Positions 1 through 11,510 of a stretch of DNA of 64,000 bases are shown here, in pieces (position 1 is the first letter of the stretch; each line of letters starts with the position of its first letter). Both the position numbers and the translations under genes were made by a program. Under the pieces are notes generated by a model. The model did no database searches and was not told the DNA's origin. It saw nothing but the letters and a program-made list of their open reading frames with translations. The stretch is from Dicyema japonicum. Lineage: Eukaryota > Dicyemida > Rhombozoa > Dicyemidae. Location: NCBI GenBank assembly GCA_011109175.1, contig RDEW01000029.1, forward strand, positions 282,158 to 346,157. The letters are read 5' to 3'.

Positions 1-856
1 CGTCAGAAACAAGAGTTCCAGATCGGGATTATTACCCAATGGTGTACCCCAAGGATCTCCTCTGTCACTAATCCTTTTTAATTTGTTTTTGAGTGATCTC
101 CCCGTTCCTATGAATAATAATGACATGCTACTTATGCCGATGACATAGTTGTTGCATCTAGAGACGTAAACGTCGAACATGCTAAAGAAAGACTACAAGG
201 AATACTAAATAACATATTTGGATGGTTGTGCGAGAATCGATTGAATGCATGTTCCGAAAAGTCAGCAGTCACTCTATTTACTAAGAATAGAAAGATGGGA
301 ACGCAAACAATTGATATCACGTTAAATGGAGTGCCTATACCACAAAAGAAATCGCAGAGATACTGGGAGTAACTTTTGATACTTTCCTCTGCTTCTCAGC
401 CCATGTGGAATCTATCATATCAACCTGTGCAAAGAAGATCAATTTTGTAAAGGCCTTCCTTTGGAACTGTGGAGGAATTTATCCGCCAGGTATCGGGACC
501 CTCTACAAGCAGTATGTCGAGCCAACAATAGGCTATGCATGTGCTGCATGGGGATCTAACCTGTCGGCAACGAACCTAACAAAAATTCAAGATATCCAGT
601 CAAGATCAAAAAAATTACTAGAAAAATATACAGATAAAGAAATTGCCCCCAGAGCACTCGAGTCTATCATAGAGGCAACTGGAGGCAATTTCAGAAGAGG
701 AAAGGTAAAGACCCCCGTCCGTATAGAAAATACGTGGGATCACAGTCGGAGCATCGAGAAAAAATGGCCCGATTATTGAGAGATGCCGGGATCACCTGAA
801 TATTAGTTATTGGTTAAGACGGTGTTTCTTTGGCTTAAATAATAATAATAATCCGC
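1..856 (+). mobile_element. LINE-A, 3' half (RT C-terminus), cut by window edge
   Basis: Non-LTR retrotransposon fragment, plus strand. The reading begins in the reverse transcriptase just before the catalytic box and continues through the thumb and C-terminal region (clear frame at 405-779). It ends in a short AAT-repeat tail at about 840-856. Compared with its inverted copy near 30.5 kb, it lacks a few bases immediately before the YADD codons, so the catalytic box is out of frame here. The copy is therefore dead. It is CR1/jockey-like in layout; the exact clade is not certain. Confidence 0.85.
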
Positions 857-1327
857 CGGATTTCCATAAAGTGACGGATTCTTGAAGATATAATTTGAAT
901 CGTCCAAATCAGTCGACTTTCAATGCGACCTGTGAATGGGTTTCTAATAATGCCATCGAAACCCTTGTATCAACAAACTTCTATAACTTCTGCCGCTGAA
1001 CATTCATGGAAACGAAGCTTTTCTATCGTGGAAAGTTCGTATCCACTAGTCGAGCCTCCACTGCGACCACCATACGGATGTAAAAGACTATATGGCAAAT
1101 CGGACCACCGGCTTCATGGCTGTGCCCTTTTCCTTCTAGACGACCACAAGACAGGCAACCTCTTTTCTTCTTGGATATACCTGACGGATCTCTGGAAGCG
1201 TCCGTTTTGGTGGTTACTTTTCTGTTTGCCACCGATTTCCTTCACTTAAGAGACCGTGGTAAATAAACTCCATCTGGAGACAATCCCTCTCCCAAGCTAT
1301 ACGTTCCATTCTTGAACTTCAAAGACA
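857..1327. repeat. Unclassified interspersed repeat (also at 29.3-29.8 kb and 37.35 kb)
   Basis: Part of this stretch (about 1110-1250, read on the minus strand) matches the start of the block at 37353-37510, including a shared 'aagtgaaggaaatcggt' start. The whole stretch also recurs in the inverted arm at 29321-29796. Open frames of 60-110 codons exist on both strands, but none resembles a protein I know. At 37.35 kb the same block sits beside a LINE fragment, so it is probably LINE-derived. Confidence 0.5.
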
Positions 1328-1329
1328 TA

Positions 1330-1855
1330 CAGTAAAACCTCTCGAATCCGCCGCATTTTTAAAAATATTATTTTTTTTTCATTTTCTTATTATTTTTATT
1401 TTTTTAATTCAAAAAAACTAAAGAAATTGAACTCGGAAAATCATCAACCGAGGCATGTAAAGAAATAAAAAAAGCTGAGTAGTACAACAATAATTAACTG
1501 TTTTCGACATGCTAAATGGACCCAAGATTTTATTGAAGAAATTAATGACGAGTTTCCGCCTGAAACTTATCAAGGATTCGTGTCAAGGCTGCAAATAAAT
1601 GATCCAATTCCAGAAGATGAGTTTCTTCTCTATGTGTATACAGAGAATGAAGAGATCCTGGAAAATTCGGATGAAAATGATGAAGACAAAGAATGCATTA
1701 ATGATGGAGAACAAAATAATGAACAAGTCGTTTTAGACTATGATGCAATGCATGCTGTCTATACATTGAGGAAGTACTTTAAACAGAAGGATGAAGTTAA
1801 CATAAGTGTCTTCAATCTCCTTGATGATGTTAGTAGAAACATCAATTATTAAAGC
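1330..1855 (+). mobile_element. pogo/Tigger-type DNA transposon remnant
   Basis: A TA dinucleotide is followed at 1330 by a CAGTAAAACCTCTCGAATCC terminus, the style of terminal inverted repeat found in Tigger elements (Tc1/mariner superfamily). After an AT-rich gap, codons from about 1488 to 1852 encode a C-terminal piece of a Tigger-like transposase: a TIINCFRHAKW segment, an acidic patch (NSDENDEDKE), then a predicted helix. The catalytic domain and the DNA-binding half are missing. LINE-B abuts its right side. The inverted copy is at 28797-29318. Confidence 0.65.
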
Positions 1856-1856
1856 A

Positions 1857-4765
1857 CTTTCACGAAAGCCATAATGATTATAGCCCCGCATGTGCAACAC
1901 TCAAAGAAACAATATTTATAGTTAGTCTTTTCCATCTTCCTCTGTCGAATGCGAGTGATCTCAATTCGTCCAGGTCGTCTCCCGTCTTTAGATTTTTTCT
2001 CACACGATTTAAGTCTTTGTTTAGGGCTGTCGGAAGTGTCGATCTAGGTCGTCCGCGGAAGGGTTTTTCGCATCTGTCAAAGTAATCTTCCATCGCTTTG
2101 TTAGCGGGTGCGTCCGGGTTCATTCTTAGTACATGCCCAAATAGCCTCCACCGGGCATCTATCACATCCTTGCTGATGTAAGAACACATACACTTGTTGT
2201 AGATACCAGTGGTTGATATTCTACGTGGCCACTCCATTCCGAGTAAGCTTCTTAGTTGCCTTCTATGGAACGAATCCAGTTTTGATAGTTCTTTGAAGGA
2301 ACTTCCCCATGTCCCAGCGTTATACAGTAGGATCGGTTTCACAAACGCGTTGTAAAGCCTGCATCTGAAGTCAATTCCGAGTCCTTTGGCCTTAGCCAAC
2401 CTTTCTTCAGTGTGGCCATTGCCACGGTTGCCAGTGTTTTCCTCCTTAGTACATCTTCAGCGTCTCCTAGTAGAGAGCCGAGCTTATTGGTGCGTCTCCA
2501 TCCTTCTTGAGTGATATCGTCCTCTCTTTTAATTTCCGTGATCTCAGTTTTGTCTACATTTACGCTGAGAAACCATTTCCCTAGCTCCACAGGTTCATTT
2601 TCTAGTAGGTGTTGGAGTGCGGTCACGTCCCGTGATACAAAATCCACTTCATCCGAATAAGATGTCTCTTCTGTCTCCTATATAGCATTTACGGAGGTCG
2701 CGAAGTGCAGATTCAAGATATATGGTGAATAGTAAAAAGGAGAGGGAATCACCCTGGGGTGTCCCAATCGTTGTTTTGAAACTGCGGGAAGTTGCTCCTT
2801 CTGTCCTCACAGATAGTCTTGTGTTCGCAAGTAGTAGTCTGATTATCCTAACCGACGATTCATCCAATATTTGCTCAAGCACATTCATCAGTTTCTGTCT
2901 GTTTATTGAGTCGAAAGCTCTGGAGAGATCTATTCCCAACACGGTTGTTGCGCTTTTGAATCTTTGGTGCGTTGCGCAGCGCCATCTGTGGCTCCATACA
3001 ATGACACCCTTTATCCGGCTTAGTGCAATATTTGCCAACACCTTGCGTATCGAATTCAGAAGTATTATCGGGCGGAGATTTTCTACTGGTCCTTTTGATT
3101 TGTTCTGTTTTTGTATGGGTATTAATAATCCATTTCCAAGTCCTAGATCGGTATTAGTTTCAAAGACGTCATTTAGGGTTTTTGCAATTGTGTCGCTAAG
3201 TTTTTTTGGCCCATATTTTAGGAGCTCAGGGCTTATGTTGTCCGGCCCAGCGCTCTTGTTGTTCTTCAGTTTATTTATCGCTAATTTCACCTTTTCCACT
3301 GTGATTTTTAGCACCTTTGCTTCTCCCTGGAAAGGGGGAAAGTCCTTATTTTCTTTAACAACAGTGTTTCGAAGTGTCGTGCAATCAATTCTGCTTTTTC
3401 TTCCCGGTTACCCACGAATTTTCCATCTTTGTCTTTGATGTGAAGGGTGTTTTGTCCTTTCTTTTTCCGCAGCAGCCGCATACATCCTTGAATTGTCCTT
3501 TTAATAGAGATGTAATAATTTCCCGTGAGTGTTTTCTGTTCATTTTTTTGATTTTCCATTTTAGTTCCCTTTGTTGGATATTAAGCTCTCTTTTTTACTC
3601 TCGTCTGACGTGTTTGCCGCTTTTAGTCGTAGCTCTCTGCAATGCTATGCCATATTTGGCACGTTCGGGTGGTGATCCAATTTTAGGACGTGATGATTTC
3701 TGACTCCAAGGCATATATTGGCCGACTTGGATATTACCTGCTTTGTTTGATCCCACAGAGTTCGTACTGATGATTCCGGTGCGGTTTTCTCCATAAGAGT
3801 CTCGATTTGTTCGTGATATTTAGCTCTACAAGTGGGCTCTAACCACAATTTTTCTGTCTGAAAGTATATATTGGGCCTTTGTCTCGCCTTTTTAGCGTTT
3901 TCAATGTATTTTTTCCCAGTCAGGTGCTTTTTTACAGAAAGTTTTGCAATGACGATCCTGTGGTCGCTGTCAGTTGTTGTTCCCTGGTAGGAACGTGCAT
4001 CATTTATCAGGTGTTTATCAGACTTTCGGAAGATAATGTATTCGATTTGATTATATATTCACGGTCTACCCGACAGAGTTTTTTCTATGTCCGTACCATG
4101 TCGTCTTGTGGCAAGCTGAGTGCGTGAAGGCCATGTTGCACAGCAAAAGGCTATTTTCCTCGCAGAAGTTCACCAGAGAAGCTCCAATGCATTTCTCTTT
4201 CCGCGCTCGTGTCTTCCAATAGAGGATTCTTCGGGCCCCATTCGCATTCCGGCCTTTGCATTCATATCTCCTGCAACAAAGACAAGGGACGAAGAAGCAT
4301 TATTAGAGTATGTGTTTGATAGTTCTGAGTAGAATTCCTCGAGTTCACCGGGGTTCATGATTACTCGTCCACAGTGTGGTGCATAGACATTTATGACAGT
4401 TAATAGACTCTTGGACGGGCATAGTTCATTTAGTTTGACTTGTAGGACACATATTCGGTCGTTGACCCCTTTTTTGAGGTAATCCACGTGTAGGGCAAAT
4501 CCCATGCCGTAGTGCTTGAAAAGAATCAGTCGGTAGTTGTTCCATGTCTCATCGCGTCCATTTCGATTTTCGTCTCTTGTAGGCAGCCAATAGATATTTT
4601 GTATTTCTCGAGATCGTCACAAAGTACTTTCCTTATCTAATCTTTAGATATTCCACGTACGTTGAACGTCATTAGCCTGAGTTCTCGATTGTATAATGAG
4701 TGTTTTTCAGACATTTTTCTTAACCGTTGTACAGAAAAGAAACGAGGCACGTCACCTCACCAAAA
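1857..4765 (-). mobile_element. LINE-B non-LTR retrotransposon, damaged
   Basis: Read on the minus strand from about 4740: an AP-type endonuclease (frame at 4505-4170, with a VINVYAPHCGR stretch and an 'AGDMNAKAG' motif), a linker, a reverse transcriptase (3314-2649, with 'GTPQGDSLS'), then a C-terminal region (2399-1878) containing an 'RWRLFGHVLRM' segment. The catalytic box reads YSDE rather than YADD, and several frames are broken. Part of the RT palm before 'IVWSHRW' is deleted relative to the inverted copy. The 3' end is a 'ggctttcgtgaaagtgctt' tail without poly(A). Confidence 0.88.
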
Positions 4766-4984
4766 AAAGAAACCTCCTAGAAAAAAAAAACTTTTCTTTA
4801 TAAAATCAGTTATTTTTTTAATTTATTAAATATTAAAAATTATAATTAAACAAGCAATTTGTAAGGATTTTTTACTTATTTTATCAAAAAGATAATTTCT
4901 CAGTTTGCTCTTAAATTTTAGCACAAACCTTCTCACTTTTGGGCACTTGAAAGATTAAACGCCGGAACAGAAGGAGATAAACTG
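4766..4984. other. AT-rich spacer, no gene seen
   Basis: A/T-rich intergenic sequence to the left of a LINE-A tail. No ORF or structured repeat is recognised. Confidence 0.6.
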
Positions 4985-5072
4985 ACACTGGGATCACTTA
5001 ATTAGACGATAAATAATTCTTCTTTCTGTGTTTCAGGGGTTATAATAATAAAGTTTAATTTAAGTATATTTA
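4985..5072 (+). mobile_element. LINE-A solo 3' end
   Basis: Carries the 'gggatcacttaattag' sequence and the final 'ggggtta' plus short AT-repeat tail that close other LINE-A copies in this window (for example 56630-56697). This is a severely 5'-truncated insertion. Confidence 0.6.
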
Positions 5073-5131
5073 AATGAACCCTCTTCACAACAAACATGGT
5101 AGACGTATTTGATTTTCGTGCCTTTTATTAG

Positions 5132-5232
5132 TACAGTACGACCTCGGTTTTGGGAACCATTTTTATTATAGTGCCCCAAAAACCGAGGGTGGACCAACCC
5201 TGGGGTCTGCCCCAAACAGGGGTAGTACTGTA
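5132..5232. mobile_element. 97-bp MITE with TA duplication
   Basis: A short element from 5134 to 5230 flanked by TA on both sides. Its ends begin CAGTAC and are imperfect inverted repeats of about 21 bp. A second internal palindrome pairs 'ctcggttttgg' with 'ccaaaaaccgag'. The CAGT ends and TA duplication fit a non-autonomous pogo/Tigger-type element; it has no coding capacity. Confidence 0.65.
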
Positions 5233-5261
5233 GTTTGAATTAATTGTACTGTTTTCATCTC

Positions 5262-5411
5262 CTTAAGGTGGAGAGCCTGTTGGTGGAGTATATAATGAGG
5301 CTCGCACTATTGAAAAAGATTTGGTTACAGCAACCAATTACCTGGTGGAATTAGCAAATCTGTTCGATGACGTGCCAGGCAACCCGGGTGAAGAGGAAAC
5401 GGATTGTTAAT
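5262..5411 (+). other. Unrecognised coding-like fragment
   Basis: An open frame of about 45 codons ends at TAA 5409-5411. It is preceded by a possible splice acceptor ('ctccttaag') and encodes an acidic C-terminus ending EEETDC. A possible upstream exon with ATG near 5095 would be separated from it by the MITE. I do not recognise the product. It could be the last exon of a small gene or a transposase tail. Confidence 0.25.
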
Positions 5412-5929
5412 CTGACTAATGTGTGCTAATCTGACCATGTGATTCTGAAATGACTCTAATGATGCACATTACAAATGACCAATGATAAGTCACTATGAGT
5501 ATCGAAAAAGATGGCAAATAAATGTGAAGTACTAAGGTGTCAGTTTAAGATATGAAGGCCTATAGGAGTATCATAGGATGTCGACCGTATCAGATCTCTG
5601 TCGATCTTCTTTATTCTCAGGAAGTTGGTGCTTTGATGTTATCAACGCTTCAAGAATTGATGGTATTTATGAGTTCTTCCTCAAATGTGTGCGGGTTCTC
5701 TGGTGGGTAAAGTGGGAAGAAACAACATTTATTATTGGAAATATATGAAGCACTCTATATTCTACTAGACGGGAAAAAAGTCGCGCGATATGAACTGTGC
5801 CAGTCTTCCTGACTAGGATTTCAAAGAGACTAGGGTCTTTTACTGGGAAGGACAGTGACTAAGAACTGAAAGTCCTTGATCTTCTATGTCTTTGCTCGAT
5901 ACATTGGTAAGAGGGTACCTAAAAGAGAA
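5412..5929. other. No gene recognised
   Basis: Mixed-composition intergenic sequence. Nothing was supported on either strand. Confidence 0.5.
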
Positions 5930-6060
5930 CAGTTTCCAAGGAACATCGTCACAAAGTTGAAATTTTTATGGCAAGAGATAGCATGTTGTCCACATGTCTT
6001 CCAAAAGTTATTAGGAAGTCAGAAGTGACTCCCAATATCTTTACATTGGTCAATAACAAT
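5930..6060 (-). mobile_element. LINE-A-type RT thumb fragment
   Basis: Minus-strand codons give a 'VKILGVTSD' motif followed by a stretch aligned with the 'KILGVTFDTFLCFSAHVE' region of the LINE-A copies at 1-856 and 30 kb. Upstream and downstream domains are missing. Confidence 0.55.
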
Positions 6061-6480
6061 AGTAGGACTTCAGAAGACAAAATATTAATAGCACAGCATG
6101 CACAGAACACATACTTCGTCTTAAAAATAAAACAGCTGTTACAAAATATAGCATATATGTCGCCCACTGTGAGCAACCATGCACAACAAAACATGTGTCA
6201 AATCATGTCAATCAATATCACGATTAATTACTGAATAAGATAATCTAGAGATAATTTATTACATCAAAATTAATTATATTTTCTTGATCATGTGCATTGG
6301 AATAATTTTTTTCACCAGATAAATGAACCTTTTTTACATTCTAACTCTACATGATGATAAACTTAAGACTTCTACATTCTCACTTTATGGACTCTCAAAT
6401 TTATTCAGCCTTTTTAGTTTTATTTATTTAACCCAAGACATGCATTCTAACAGAGACCTCATTTTTGCCCGGTGTTCTTC
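6061..6480. other. AT-rich spacer, no gene seen
   Basis: Short open frames only, with no family resemblance. Confidence 0.5.
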
Positions 6481-7545
6481 TTTCGTACCCGCGCATAAAC
6501 GTACAACCTGAATTTTCAGGGCCACCTTCCCGTGATCTGGAGTCTAGACTCATAAGGGCCTCCAGTAGCGTAGGTCCGATTCGGTGATCTTCACAAATCC
6601 AACGCTGTAAGCCCTCTTTTGCATTTCCTCAATTTTCCTCATATTTGTCCAAAATATGGACGATTCGCATGCATATGAGAAACATTGTTCGATGCACTGT
6701 TTGTACACGTTCATCAAGACTGGGTGACTCCCACTCTTCCATATCCCCGATAAAATTTTCAATACGTTCAGTTTCTTCTCGCATTTCAATAGAATGTTTT
6801 CTACGTGTGGTGTCAAACAGAGATGCATATCAATTGTCACAACCAAGATCCTTTGACATCTGTTGAAAAGATTCCGACCTTGTTTAACTTCAGGGTGACT
6901 GTCTTCCTTCCCAATCTTTTGTCAGAGGTAAATAGTGACGTAGACGACTTCTCTGTATTCGCCACGAGCCGGTTTTCCATTATCCAGGCATTAAGCCTGT
7001 CCACGTTAATTTGTGTTCCTTCTGTGACCTTCTGGATGTCCTGATCTCGCGAAGCCAACACAATATGAGAGTAGAACATCATTATCAGATTTAGAGTCGG
7101 GAGATCAGCCAGAAAGAAATTAAACAGAGCAGGAAGATAAAGAAGATCCTTGAGGGACTCCATTGGGAAGAAGCTGTGAGATTGATTTCAGACCTCCGAG
7201 GCAAACACGTCTCCTTCGTCTACTTAGAAAGTTGGTGATCCAAAGCTTTAGCTTCCCTGGGATCTCCGATTGAAATATTTTTCTCGAATCTTTTTCGAGA
7301 CTGAGTCAAAAGCTTTATGTATGTCAATCGAGCAGAGTACTGCTTTAAAGTGTCTCGACTTGGTTGTGAATCCGACTCGAATGAAGTCGGTCAATGTTTG
7401 TAAGTATGTAGACGTGGATCTCTCATTTTTGAATCCATGTTGAAAAGGCCTCTCTTTTGCCACGTTTCGAATAGCTTTCCACTCCTCTTCCCGTAGTGCG
7501 ATTTCTATTTACCTTTGTAAGCATCTGGGCCTCGAGCTCTTTGGC
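6481..7545 (-). mobile_element. LINE-A-type RT remnant
   Basis: Minus strand, N to C: 'PFQHGFKNERST' and 'SIDIHKAFDSVSKKI' (RT motifs; 7463-7248), a damaged stretch where YADD should be ('FYSHIVLASRD' at 7163-6837), then the thumb and C-terminal region (6846-6550). Several frame breaks. It is the same family as the 30-kb copy but much more divergent. Confidence 0.8.
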
Positions 7546-8090
7546 CTTTATTTCATATTCAATGTTCTGATCCGGAGTTTCATACCAAGGTCATCCGGTT
7601 AGATTTTTTAAGCTGATTTCTTTCTTTAATCTAGGTCGTCTTTGTTCCAAGAATTTTTGCACCATCTCTAAGAATTTTTGTTGTTCGTTACCGAGATGTT
7701 CCACAACTTTTTTGAGATCTAATTTGTTTCTCATTTCTCACGTAGGCGATATTCTGTCACATTTAAGAAGGATCCGGAGGCATTGGTTTTGTATGACCTC
7801 TAATTTGTTCTGTGTGGATAATTACAAGGGTGTACGCCGTACATGCATGTTCTATTGTAGAATATACTGTTTGTATAATAATTTGAGATGAGAAAGTGAA
7901 GATATTGGCGATCTAGCAAAGGTCTTGAGGATCCCCATCTTTTTTTGAACTTTTGAAATTATTGTGTCCACATGATGTGTGAACGTCATCAAACGGGTCA
8001 TATGTAACTCCAAGGATTGATGGGTTCTCATTAACTGGGGTAAGCTCTCCACTCCAAGTTAATTTAGGATCGAAGGATGTATGATTTCGG
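7546..8090 (-). mobile_element. Second LINE-A-type C-terminal remnant
   Basis: Minus-strand codons include 'NPSILGVTYD' and 'LKLLYKQYILQ', equivalent to the post-catalytic region of LINE-A, and degrade towards 7590. It lies upstream of the previous remnant in the same orientation. Either there were two insertions or one element has been rearranged. Confidence 0.6.
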
Positions 8091-8093
8091 AGT

Positions 8094-8147
8094 GCGGAAA
8101 AAAAGTCAAGTCCGCTAACGAAATCACGGACTTGACTTTTTTTCCGC
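8094..8147. repeat. Perfect 21-bp inverted repeat (hairpin)
   Basis: Positions 8094-8114 and 8127-8147 are exact reverse complements around a 12-nt loop. Each arm has a run of seven A or T and ends GCGG/CCGC. It lies between degenerate LINE sequence and the start of a MULE remnant. Confidence 0.9.
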
Positions 8148-8234
8148 TTTGGTTTAATCTTTTTGTTAAATATCAACTAACAAAGGAGGAAAGAAAATTT
8201 GTTTTAAGGGTTTTATGTATACAAAGCACTCGGT

Positions 8235-9457
8235 GACAAAAAAACTATATAATTTTTAAATATGTGAAAAAATCTTCACAAGGATGCAGAGGAAGCCTAA
8301 GAACAGATCATAATTTTGAATTTCCCAAATAAGGAATTTTTCACAATCACGAATTTGACGAAAGTCAAATAAAACTGATGAAATTGTGCAACGAAGCAAA
8401 ACAAGTCAAGAAAATCCCTTACAAATCTATTCAAAGGTTGTGTCTCAATGTGAAACAACAACCAGAATAATTCTCCCTTCTGCAGATTCTTTCAGGCGAA
8501 CACTAAGGAATCAACGCTTGTCTCTACATATTCCAAAAAATATTTTCGATCTCGGAGATATTCCATCGTCTTTATCTTTAACTCTTCGTCCATATTCAGA
8601 AAATTTTTTAATTTATGATAATCATAGAAGAACCGATAGAATATTAATATTCAGCACCAAAACTAATATAACGTTATTGGCGAATTCAAAATCATGGTAT
8701 ATGGATGGAAATTTCTCCATGGCACCATGTATCTTCAAGCAAATCTATTTTATCAGGATTCAGTTCAATGCCAGTGCAATTACAGTTATTTATGGAATAT
8801 TACCTTCTAAATCACGAAAGATTTACGAAGAATTTTTTGAGGCTATTCAAAATGCAATTCATAATTTGAATTTGGAATTTTGTCTTGAAACTATTATGGC
8901 AGACTTTGAAGATTCGGTATTTCGAGCTGTCTTGCAGTATTTGGGGACGAATACATATTAGAGGATGTTATTATCATCTAAGACAGTCAACCTGGAGAAA
9001 AATTCAAGAATTGCATCTAGTAAAACAATATAAAGAAAATATTAATTTTAACATTTTTTGCGCAATGATAGACGCTCTTGCGTTTTTACCCATTCAAGAT
9101 ATGGAGGAAGCAATAGAATTCCTAATGAATAATATGCCAGAAAATGTTTCAGATTCAAAATATATATTAGATTATTTTGATAGAACATATGTTCGCGGTT
9201 ATTATCGTTGCTTAAATGATCGAGAAAATCCCATAGCTGTTAGAATACAGCACATTGCTCCATTGTTTCCTCCAAATTTTTGGAATGTGTATGAAGCTAC
9301 ACTCAATAATAAACAAAGAACAAATAACTATTGTGAAGGGTGGAACAATAAATTATGGTTCCCATTCAAAATGGCCTCCGATAAATTTTCTCAGGTTTTG
9401 GATAAGTTCATCAATAAACATCACGAGATATTTTACCAAGGTCCTCGACATCTTTAG
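8235..9457 (+). mobile_element. MULE transposase copy A, frameshifted
   Basis: A degraded FLYWCH-type zinc-finger region (about 8235-8400) precedes a Mutator-like transposase. A 'WYMDGNFSMAP' motif marks the first catalytic Asp (about 8700) and 'IMADFEDSVFRAV' the second (about 8897). The frame breaks near 8945-8960 and resumes with 'GCYYHLRQSTWRKI', the conserved segment that follows the second Asp. It ends about 9457 with a 'RTNNYCEGWNN' block upstream. Non-functional as it stands. The last codons run into a minisatellite-like repeat. Confidence 0.85.
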
Positions 9458-9575
9458 GTAGAAAAGTCATCTTTTTTAAATCTTATAAAAATTGATTTTA
9501 AGGGGTCCTATGGGTAAGCGGAACATTTTACCAAGGTCCTCGACATCTTTAGGTAGAAAAGTCATTTTTTTTAAT
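9437..9575 (+). repeat. MULE-associated minisatellite, left side
   Basis: About one and a half copies of a unit of roughly 90 nt containing 'ccaaggtcctcgacatcttt' and 'ttataaaaattgattttaag'. The same unit occurs inverted at 11170-11370 and direct at 15702-15891. Confidence 0.85.
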
Positions 9576-9649
9576 ATTTTTATTTAACTTTAAAATGAAA
9601 TATTTATTTTCAAAAGGAAAAAAGGAAAATGATTATGAATATTAATAGA

Positions 9650-11030
9650 ATACATATTCTACTAAGTTAAATATATATTCTGTCAAATCCATATTAAGTA
9701 ATATTTGTTCTTCAACAAATCTCAATATATTCTCAGATAATGCGATATATTTAGTTTTTTCTAAGAATTTAATCATTATGCCTTCTTCTTTTATCAATTT
9801 CTTTACAAAATTTCTTGGCGTCTTGTTTAGTGCCCCAAATTTACTTCCAAAAACGTTGTGCCAGCCTTCAATTTAGTTATTTGTCCGAGGTAAGTCCTCA
9901 TATAAATTATCCAGATTATTCCAAATAATTAATTGGATATCTTGGAATTAATGCATTTTCTTGATTTCCGATATAATTGATCGAAAAATATTGATATAAT
10001 GGATTTAGAATCTCGGGAAAATCTGATCTCGACACTATCCAATCAAAAGTGTTCTTTACAGTATGTGTAGGAATAAAGGAGAGGCATTTCAACAGTTTTA
10101 CAAATCTATCGTTAATTTTAAATCACATTTAACCTATTTATATCTTCATTATTTATGTCGTTGAAATTCTTAGTTCCAATATTTTTTATTAATATTTTGT
10201 CCTAGATGGAACAGATGGCACATGCAGCAATTTATCCGTGCGTTTGGAAATGATTTTAGAAAAGAGTTTATTGCTCCTTTTTCAAAATCTGAGACAATAA
10301 CTCTTGGTTCTAAATCCGGAATGAGACGTTAATTATTTGAAGCATTGTGTCATATTCATTTTCAGTTTTTGATTTAAAAGACAGAATATTATTGGAATTA
10401 CATGGTGATTAATTATTACCGATATTGTGAATAATTGCTTCCAAGGAAGAGGGCAGACAGAAAAAGTCCCATCAATAGACCATATTTTATGATTTTTTAA
10501 CGGTGTCGTCATTTCAGAATTAAAAAAAATAACCATATTTGTCTCAACATCTGATAAGTTAATCATTAATATACCAATATTTTGGCGAAAACTGTGTCCA
10601 AACTGATAGAATCTATGCCCTCGTAAGGTATACATTAAATTCTCCTCAATACTAAGAACTGAATCATCACTTTCGTGTGGGATACTTTTTCTTGTTCTAT
10701 TAATCAGTTGTTCCAGAGAAGAATGAGTCCCTGTCAAAGCAATAGTTGTCAAATTTTGTCCAAGCAGAGAATTATTAATTATCTGTCTAGGACTCATATC
10801 ACATAAAAGTGATTTCTGCTTTTGACAAATTCACTCCTTGGAAGATGATTATGTTGCTTCCGACTCCAAACTTCACCACAGTATTGAATTGTTTTTACAG
10901 ATCCAGGTCAAGTACGATCTGAGCACCTCCAATATGTGATATGTCTCTTCCTGTATTTTAAATGATACAGATTTCCATCATGTTCTAAACTTCTATTTCC
11001 CTTCTGGTTAACGAAAAACGGCATGCAATA
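9650..11030 (-). mobile_element. FLYWCH-MULE transposase copy B, degenerate
   Basis: Minus strand from about 11030: a FLYWCH zinc finger with 'GNRSLEHDGNLYHL', 'YWRCSDR' and an HNH pair, then a transposase frame (10797-10333) with 'IWSIDGTFSVCPLPWKQLF' as the first catalytic motif. The C-terminal block near 9860 ('IEGWHNVFGSKFG') matches copy A's 'CEGWNNKLWFPF'. Stops interrupt the middle. The family is related to copy A but clearly diverged. Confidence 0.8.
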
Positions 11031-11169
11031 GTATATAATTAATTAAATTATTCAAAAGTTTTATTTTAATAAAAGAAATTAAAAGAGATAATAACTCATT
11101 AAATTTCGTTTTAATATAAATAATTAATTTTTATTTCGAAGTCAATTAGTATCTTAAAATCATAAGGTT

Positions 11170-11510
11170 TGGAGGACCTTGGTAAAATGTTCCGCTCACC
11201 CATAAGACCCTTTAAAATCAATTTTTATAAAATTTAAAAAGATGACTTTTTTACCTAAAGATGCCGAGGACCTTGGTAAAAAGTTCCACTTACCCATAGG
11301 ACCCCTTAAAATCAATTTTTATAAGATTTAAAAAAGATGTCTTTTTTTACCTAAAGATGTCGTTTCGCTAAAATCTCGTGATGTTTATTGATGAACTTAC
11401 CCAAAACCTAAAAAATTAATTGGAGGCCATTTTGAATGGACACGTAAATTATACAATTTGGCGGGATATCGTCATTCCAAAAAGAAGAAAAAATGACGAA
11501 AACTATTATT
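11170..11510 (-). repeat. Inverted minisatellite plus MULE C-terminal piece
   Basis: Two units of the 9437-type repeat in reverse orientation (11170-11370), followed by an inverted, diverged copy of the MULE A C-terminal coding region (11375-11470, with 'attcaaaatggcctcc' in reverse). With 9333-9575 it forms a long inverted repeat around MULE B. From about 11600 a plus-strand 'GRKKTVGEALKAIAWNI' piece may be the detached end of a MULE. Confidence 0.75.

Larger units (their letters stand above)
1..4765 (+). repeat. Arm A of a large inverted duplication
   Basis: This stretch is repeated in reverse complement at about 26437-30661. The match crosses several element boundaries: LINE-A tail, an intervening repeat, a pogo remnant and LINE-B. 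The sequence around 841-1000 is identical to the reverse complement of 29655-29812 as far as I can read. The match stops near 4765, just outside the 5' end of LINE-B. The arm may continue left of the window. Confidence 0.85.

Noticed and set aside
2722-3438. 238-codon open frame on the plus strand
   Set aside because: It is the antisense of the LINE-B reverse transcriptase frame, which carries clear RT motifs; the plus-strand reading has no resemblance to any protein.
5968-6234. 88-codon plus-strand ORF
   Set aside because: Antisense to a LINE-A thumb fragment with a recognisable 'ILGVT' motif.
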